Below, piece by piece: positions 5,272-7,457 of a stretch of 7,457 bases of DNA. Made by a program: the position numbers and the translations under genes. The DNA lies in NCBI GenBank assembly GCA_913040905.1, contig CAJWIC010000061.1:1-7457 (forward strand). The letters run 5' to 3'. The stretch's first letter is position 1. Each line of letters opens with the position of its first letter. This stretch comes from an uncultured Synechococcus sp. (lineage in GTDB: Bacteria; Cyanobacteriota; Cyanobacteriia; PCC-6307; Cyanobiaceae). Under the pieces are notes generated by a model, which made no database searches, had not been told where the DNA came from, and saw only the letters and a list, made by a program, of their open reading frames with translations.

Positions 5272-7457
5272 CGCTCTACCGCAGCAACCGGGCCGAATTC
5301 CTGGCCACCTTGCTGGCCCGTCAGTTGCTGGAGGCGAGACCGGACCCGTTCGAAACGGTGGAGGTGTTGGTGAACACCTGGCCCACCAGTCGCTGGCTTG
5401 GTGAACAGCTTGCGATGGCCAACGGCATCAGTTCCCTGGTGCGCTTCCCTTTCCCCGGCAGTCGCTTGCGCCAGCTAGTGCGACGGGTGCTCGATCTCCC
5501 CGATCATGAGGATGATCCCTGGCGGGCCACATCCCTGGTCTGGACGGTGCTGGAACTGCTGCCGTCCCTGTTGGAGCAGCCCGTTGCCCAGCCTCTGCGG
5601 ATCTGGTTGCAGCAGCGTGACGGGGAGGCGTCGGGGCTGAGCCGTGATCGTTGGCAGCTGGCACGTGCCATCGCTGATGCCTTTGACGACTATGCCCTCT
5701 ACCGGCCTGAAACCTTGCATGGCTGGATGCAGGGCAGTCGTCCATCCAGCGAAACGGACTGGCAACCGTTGCTGGCCCGGCAGCTGGCGGCGTCTCTGCA
5801 TCGCCAACCGTTCGGGTTGCAGGTGCAGTCGGCGGTGGAGCGGCTGCGGTCCGGCGCTGTGGACCCCGATGTGCTGCCGAAGGTGATTCGGCTGTTCGGC
5901 ATCAGTGCTCTGGCCCCGGTTCAGGTGGAACTGATTCAGGCCTTGTCCGGTAGCACTGATGTTCAGGTGTACCTGCTCACGCCCTGCCGCGATCTCTGGC
6001 AGCGCTGCAGCAGTCGTCGTGAGCAGCTGGGGGCCACCTGGATTGAGCCTCCCGATGGGGGCTGGTTCCAGCAGGCACCGCGACTGGAGGCCACGCTTGG
6101 ACGGATGGGGGCCGAGTTTCAGCAGCTGCTCGAGGGCAGTGGTGACAGTCAGCTCGGGGAGGTGCGCGAGGGGGATCTGTTTGCTGATCCGGTGCGGATC
6201 GCGGCAGGGGAAGGGCGTCCCGCCTCTCTGCTGGAGCAGTTGCAGCAGCAACTGGTGCAACCGGGCAGCTGTGAATCCCTGCAGCGAGAGCCTGATGATC
6301 GCTCTCTGCTGTTTCAGGCCGCCCCCGGCCCCTGGCGGGAGGTGCAGTTGGTGCGCGATCAGGTGTTGCAGTGGCTGGCAGCGGACCCCGAGCTTGCGCC
6401 ACGGGATGTCCTGGTGATGACCCCCCAGATCGACCGTTATGCCCCCTTGCTCAGTTCCGTTTTCAACGACCGAGATGCCATCGGGGTGGATCTGCCTTGG
6501 CGTTTGACCGATCGCAGCCAGCAGAGCACCCCCGGCCTGACGATGGCGATGCTGGAGTTGCTGGACCTGGCGGCAGGGCGCCTGACCGCCACGGGACTCG
6601 AACGGTTGTTGGCCAATCCCGCCTTGCAGGAGCAGCAGGGAATCCATGGCGAAGATGCCACGGCCTTGACCCGCAGCCTGCAGCGCACGGGCTTCCGCTG
6701 GGGTCTGGACGCCCGGGAGCGGGGCGGTGATGAGACCCACAGCCTCAGCTGGTGTCTGGATCGTTGGTTGCTGGGGCTTGCGCTGCCCCAACGGCCTGGA
6801 CTCGCGCCGGGTGGGACGGCGCCGTTTCATCAGGATCTCGATCCGCAGCGGCTGGTGCGTTGGTGGAGCGTTCTGGATCGGCTGGTCCGTTGGTTGCAGC
6901 AATTGCGACGACCAAGGACCTCATTGGCCTGGGTGGAATTGCTGCAAGCCTTGCTCGAGGATCTCTTCGCCGACGGAGGCGAATGGAGCTGGGAGCGTCA
7001 GGGCTGGTCAGCGGCTCTGGCGGACTGGCAGCAGCGCGCAGCCGCCTGTCCTCTGGAGCTCGAGGTGGCCGTGGCAGCTGAAGTGCTGGCGGAGGCCCTG
7101 TCGGTGGACAGTGGCCGCTTCGGGCACCGCAGTGGAGCGCTCACGGTCAGTGCGCTGGAGCCGATGCGGGCGATTCCCCACAAGGTGATCGTGCTGATGG
7201 GCCTCGATGACGGGGTTTTCCCCCGAATCGATCAGCGCCCAGGCTTTCATCTGTTGGAGCAGCGCCGCTGGCTCGGCGACCCGCGCGGCGGAGATCAGGA
7301 CCGCTACGTGTTGCTTGAAGCGTTGATGTCCGCACGTCGTCATCTGCTGATCAGTTGGTGCGGCCGCAATGAGCACACCGGTGAGCCGCGGCCGGCCGCG
7401 GCTCCGGTGGAACAGTGGCTGCAGGACCTGACAAGGCAACTGGGGGCAGAAGCCAGT
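5265..7457 (+). CDS. recC: RecC, exodeoxyribonuclease V gamma subunit (3' end beyond window)
   Basis: RecC is the Chi-reading subunit of RecBCD, which resects double-strand breaks and loads RecA. The visible 731 codons are about two thirds of the roughly 1,100-residue family length, with no internal stop. The start is TTG 5265, giving MLTLYRSNRAEFL, parallel to MLRVYHSNRLDVL in E. coli. Matches continue in order: SRWLGEQLA (42-50), RFPFPGS (60-66), FDDYALYRP (140-148), FGISALAP near 212, PWREVQLVRDQVL near 356 with LAPRDVLVM after it, and ALEPMRAIPHKVIVLMGLDD (from about 630) followed by GVFPR. As is usual for RecC, the helicase-like fold lacks Walker ATPase motifs. It overlaps the phosphoesterase by 7 bases. 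In related genomes recB and recD usually lie near, probably just past this edge. Chi-reading positions differ from E. coli (see findings). Confidence 0.96.
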   Translation, partial: MLTLYRSNRAEFLATLLARQLLEARPDPFETVEVLVNTWPTSRWLGEQLAMANGISSLVRFPFPGSRLRQLVRRVLDLPDHEDDPWRATSLVWTVLELLPSLLEQPVAQPLRIWLQQRDGEASGLSRDRWQLARAIADAFDDYALYRPETLHGWMQGSRPSSETDWQPLLARQLAASLHRQPFGLQVQSAVERLRSGAVDPDVLPKVIRLFGISALAPVQVELIQALSGSTDVQVYLLTPCRDLWQRCSSRREQLGATWIEPPDGGWFQQAPRLEATLGRMGAEFQQLLEGSGDSQLGEVREGDLFADPVRIAAGEGRPASLLEQLQQQLVQPGSCESLQREPDDRSLLFQAAPGPWREVQLVRDQVLQWLAADPELAPRDVLVMTPQIDRYAPLLSSVFNDRDAIGVDLPWRLTDRSQQSTPGLTMAMLELLDLAAGRLTATGLERLLANPALQEQQGIHGEDATALTRSLQRTGFRWGLDARERGGDETHSLSWCLDRWLLGLALPQRPGLAPGGTAPFHQDLDPQRLVRWWSVLDRLVRWLQQLRRPRTSLAWVELLQALLEDLFADGGEWSWERQGWSAALADWQQRAAACPLELEVAVAAEVLAEALSVDSGRFGHRSGALTVSALEPMRAIPHKVIVLMGLDDGVFPRIDQRPGFHLLEQRRWLGDPRGGDQDRYVLLEALMSARRHLLISWCGRNEHTGEPRPAAAPVEQWLQDLTRQLGAEAS

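Noticed and set aside
5475..6902. Long minus-strand open frame of about 475 codons opposite recC
   Set aside because: Its translation is rich in Gln, Pro, Arg and His without domain motifs, the pattern expected from the reverse strand of a GC-rich, Leu/Gln-rich gene. The plus strand matches RecC throughout.

Overview
The window looks like chromosomal core sequence from a marine unicellular cyanobacterium, most likely a high-GC Synechococcus. The strongest lineage marker is a clear Ycf54 homologue, the accessory protein of the oxygen-dependent chlorophyll cyclase. It is supported by a cyanobacterial-type small protein (DUF6761-like), a CGFS glutaredoxin/BolA pair and a RecC-type gene in compact, overlapping gene packing. 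I see no tRNA, rRNA, insertion sequence, CRISPR array or prophage gene.

Left part (1-1236): an OmpR-type response regulator lies on the minus strand. Its receiver domain has lost the phosphorylatable aspartate and part of the acidic pocket. A short divergent gap separates it from a small plus-strand protein of unknown function (DUF6761-like). That gene ends one base from the end of the convergent glutaredoxin gene.

Middle block (1238-3142, minus strand, transcribed right to left): a PlsC-type acyltransferase, an exported helical protein of unknown function, BolA and the monothiol CGFS glutaredoxin. BolA and the glutaredoxin are 8 bases apart and form a known Fe-S cluster-sharing partnership.

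Right block (3210 to the right edge, plus strand): pdxJ (vitamin B6 synthesis), ycf54 (chlorophyll synthesis), a small uncharacterised protein, a metallophosphoesterase, and recC, which runs off the window. pdxJ/ycf54 and ycf54/small protein overlap by ATGA, and the phosphoesterase overlaps recC by 7 bases, so translational coupling is likely. recC starts at TTG and shows strong line-by-line similarity to E. coli RecC, but differs at most of the positions known to read Chi.

No wholly new system is evident. The points most worth a second look are the aspartate-less regulator, the Chi-reading residues of RecC, and the overlapping pdxJ-ycf54-small-protein unit. All similarities were judged by eye from motifs and remembered family sequences; no search was run.
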